From the NCBI GenBank assembly GCA_030840885.1, contig JAVEDQ010000265.1, forward strand, positions 1 to 5,203: a stretch of 5,203 nucleotides of DNA. The letters are read 5' to 3'. The notes under the pieces are model-generated. The model did not search any database and was not told where the DNA came from. It saw only the letters and a list, made by a program, of their open reading frames with translations. Positions 4,863 to 5,203 of the stretch are shown one piece after another (the stretch's first letter is position 1; each line of letters starts with the position of its first letter). The position numbers and the translations under genes are program-made. This DNA is from Frankiaceae bacterium (lineage in GTDB: Bacteria; Actinomycetota; Actinomycetes; Frankiales; Frankiaceae).

Positions 4863-4994
4863 ATGAGCGAGTCCCCTGACCAGACCCAGCCGTCGATCGA
4901 CGTCATCGAGCCCGACCCGGCCACCAATCCCCGCCCCGAGGAGCAGGCAGCCGACGAGATCCGCGCCGACGAGCCGGCGACCCAGCAGCCCTGA
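4863..4994 (+). CDS. 43-residue acidic, probably disordered small protein; unknown function
   Basis: The frame runs from ATG 4863 to TGA 4992-4994 and encodes 43 residues starting MSESPDQTQPSIDVIEPDPA. It has many Asp/Glu, Pro and Gln residues, two Arg, no Lys, no Cys and no hydrophobic segment, so it is strongly acidic and probably unstructured. It contains a short ADEIRADEP duplication. Support for coding: 40 of 43 codons end in G or C; AAGGG at 4852-4856 lies six bases before the ATG; and the frame ends only 3 bp short of the stop of the convergent membrane-protein gene, filling what would otherwise be an empty gap. It follows the acetyltransferase gene by 52 bp on the same strand and may be the last gene of the PHA cluster. 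I recognise no family. A non-coding 3' UTR is the alternative. Confidence 0.55.
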   Translation: MSESPDQTQPSIDVIEPDPATNPRPEEQAADEIRADEPATQQP

Positions 4995-5002
4995 GCCTCA
5001 GG
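4990..5002. repeat. Perfect interrupted palindrome spanning two convergent stop codons
   Basis: CCTGAG-C-CTCAGG has six-base arms around one central base. It contains the TGA of the 43-residue gene and the TGA of the opposite membrane-protein gene. As RNA the loop is too tight for more than four pairs, so a terminator role is doubtful. Part of the symmetry arises simply because both genes use TGA. Confidence 0.4.
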
Positions 5003-5203
5003 TGCCGACGAGCAGGCCGATCGCGAGGCAGGTCAGCCCGACCATCAGCACCAGCAGTGGGTACTGGCTTCGGGTCGCGGCTGCCACCGGCTTGATCTCC
5101 ACGAGCGCGCGATCGTGGGCGCTGACCACGGCGAGCACGTGGCCCACGACGACGGCGCCGATCTGCACGGCTGCGATCAGCGTCGTGGTCAGCAGCGCGT
5201 AGT
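4998..5203 (-). CDS. C-terminal part of an integral membrane protein, cut by the window edge
   Basis: The minus-strand frame is open from the right edge to the TGA at 5000-4998, giving the last 67 residues. A hydrophobic segment (ALLTTTLIAAVQIGAVVVGH, then VLAVVSA) is followed by a charged loop (HDRALVEIKPVAAATRSQ) and a final helix (YPLLVLMVGLTCLAIGLLV) that ends at the C-terminus. The 'QIGAVVVGHVLAVV.AHDRAL' segment followed by 'YPLLVLMVG' resembles, from memory, the C-terminus of large multi-pass actinobacterial membrane proteins sometimes annotated as fenitrothion hydrolase. That name is an annotation tradition, not evidence of activity. The start and most helices lie outside the window. 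The gene converges on the PHA cluster with 3 bp between stop codons. Confidence 0.75.
   Translation of the reverse strand, partial: YALLTTTLIAAVQIGAVVVGHVLAVVSAHDRALVEIKPVAAATRSQYPLLVLMVGLTCLAIGLLVGT

Noticed and set aside
3821..4927. Long minus-strand open frame of 368 codons opposite the acetyltransferase gene
   Set aside because: It spans the phaC end, the GNAT gene and part of the small protein gene, all supported on the plus strand. Its composition is that of an antisense shadow.
4950..5012. GCCGACGAG occurring three times (4950, 4965, 5004) as a regulatory repeat
   Set aside because: Two copies encode the Ala-Asp-Glu duplication in the small protein and the third lies in the opposing gene with irregular spacing. 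Common codons in high-GC DNA explain it.

Overview
The window is about 70% GC, with strong G/C preference at third codon positions, several GTG starts and a luciferase-like (LLM, F420-type) oxidoreductase. This points to a high-GC actinobacterium. I cannot name the genus. The first ~100 bases are only about 46% GC and are the one compositional outlier.

Layout from left to right. (1) A possible 3' end of a plus-strand gene (to 218) in the AT-richer edge. (2) A minus-strand gene (243-896) for a single-pass membrane protein with a cytoplasmic His-Gly-Ser pentapeptide repeat and an outer domain holding a possible disulfide. (3) A 207-bp divergent spacer. (4) A plus-strand dienelactone hydrolase family gene (1104-1805). 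(5) A convergent minus-strand LLM oxidoreductase gene (1833-2744); a 13-bp perfect inverted repeat inside its 3' end is a candidate terminator for either direction. (6) A 62-bp divergent spacer with a CRP/GlxR-like site. (7) A compact plus-strand cluster: a small PhaE/phasin-like coiled-coil protein (2807-3187), a class III-type PHA synthase PhaC (3096-4259), a GNAT acetyltransferase (4256-4810) and a 43-residue acidic protein (4863-4994). (8) The C-terminal part of a minus-strand integral membrane protein (4998 to the window end).

The most informative unit is region 7. PhaC carries the Cys-Asp-His triad at almost the same residue numbers as the Allochromatium class III synthase. Its would-be partner is only 126 residues, far shorter than classical PhaE. 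The two genes overlap by 92 nt, and the PhaC ribosome binding site is written in the partner's Glu codons. The acetyltransferase is coupled to phaC by an ATGA overlap. This looks like a minimal two-subunit polyhydroxyalkanoate polymerisation operon with a co-translated acetyltransferase. No phaA, phaB, depolymerase or classical regulator lies in the window.

No rRNA, tRNA, CRISPR array, complete insertion sequence or replication origin was seen. No stretch longer than about 210 bases lacks a gene call.
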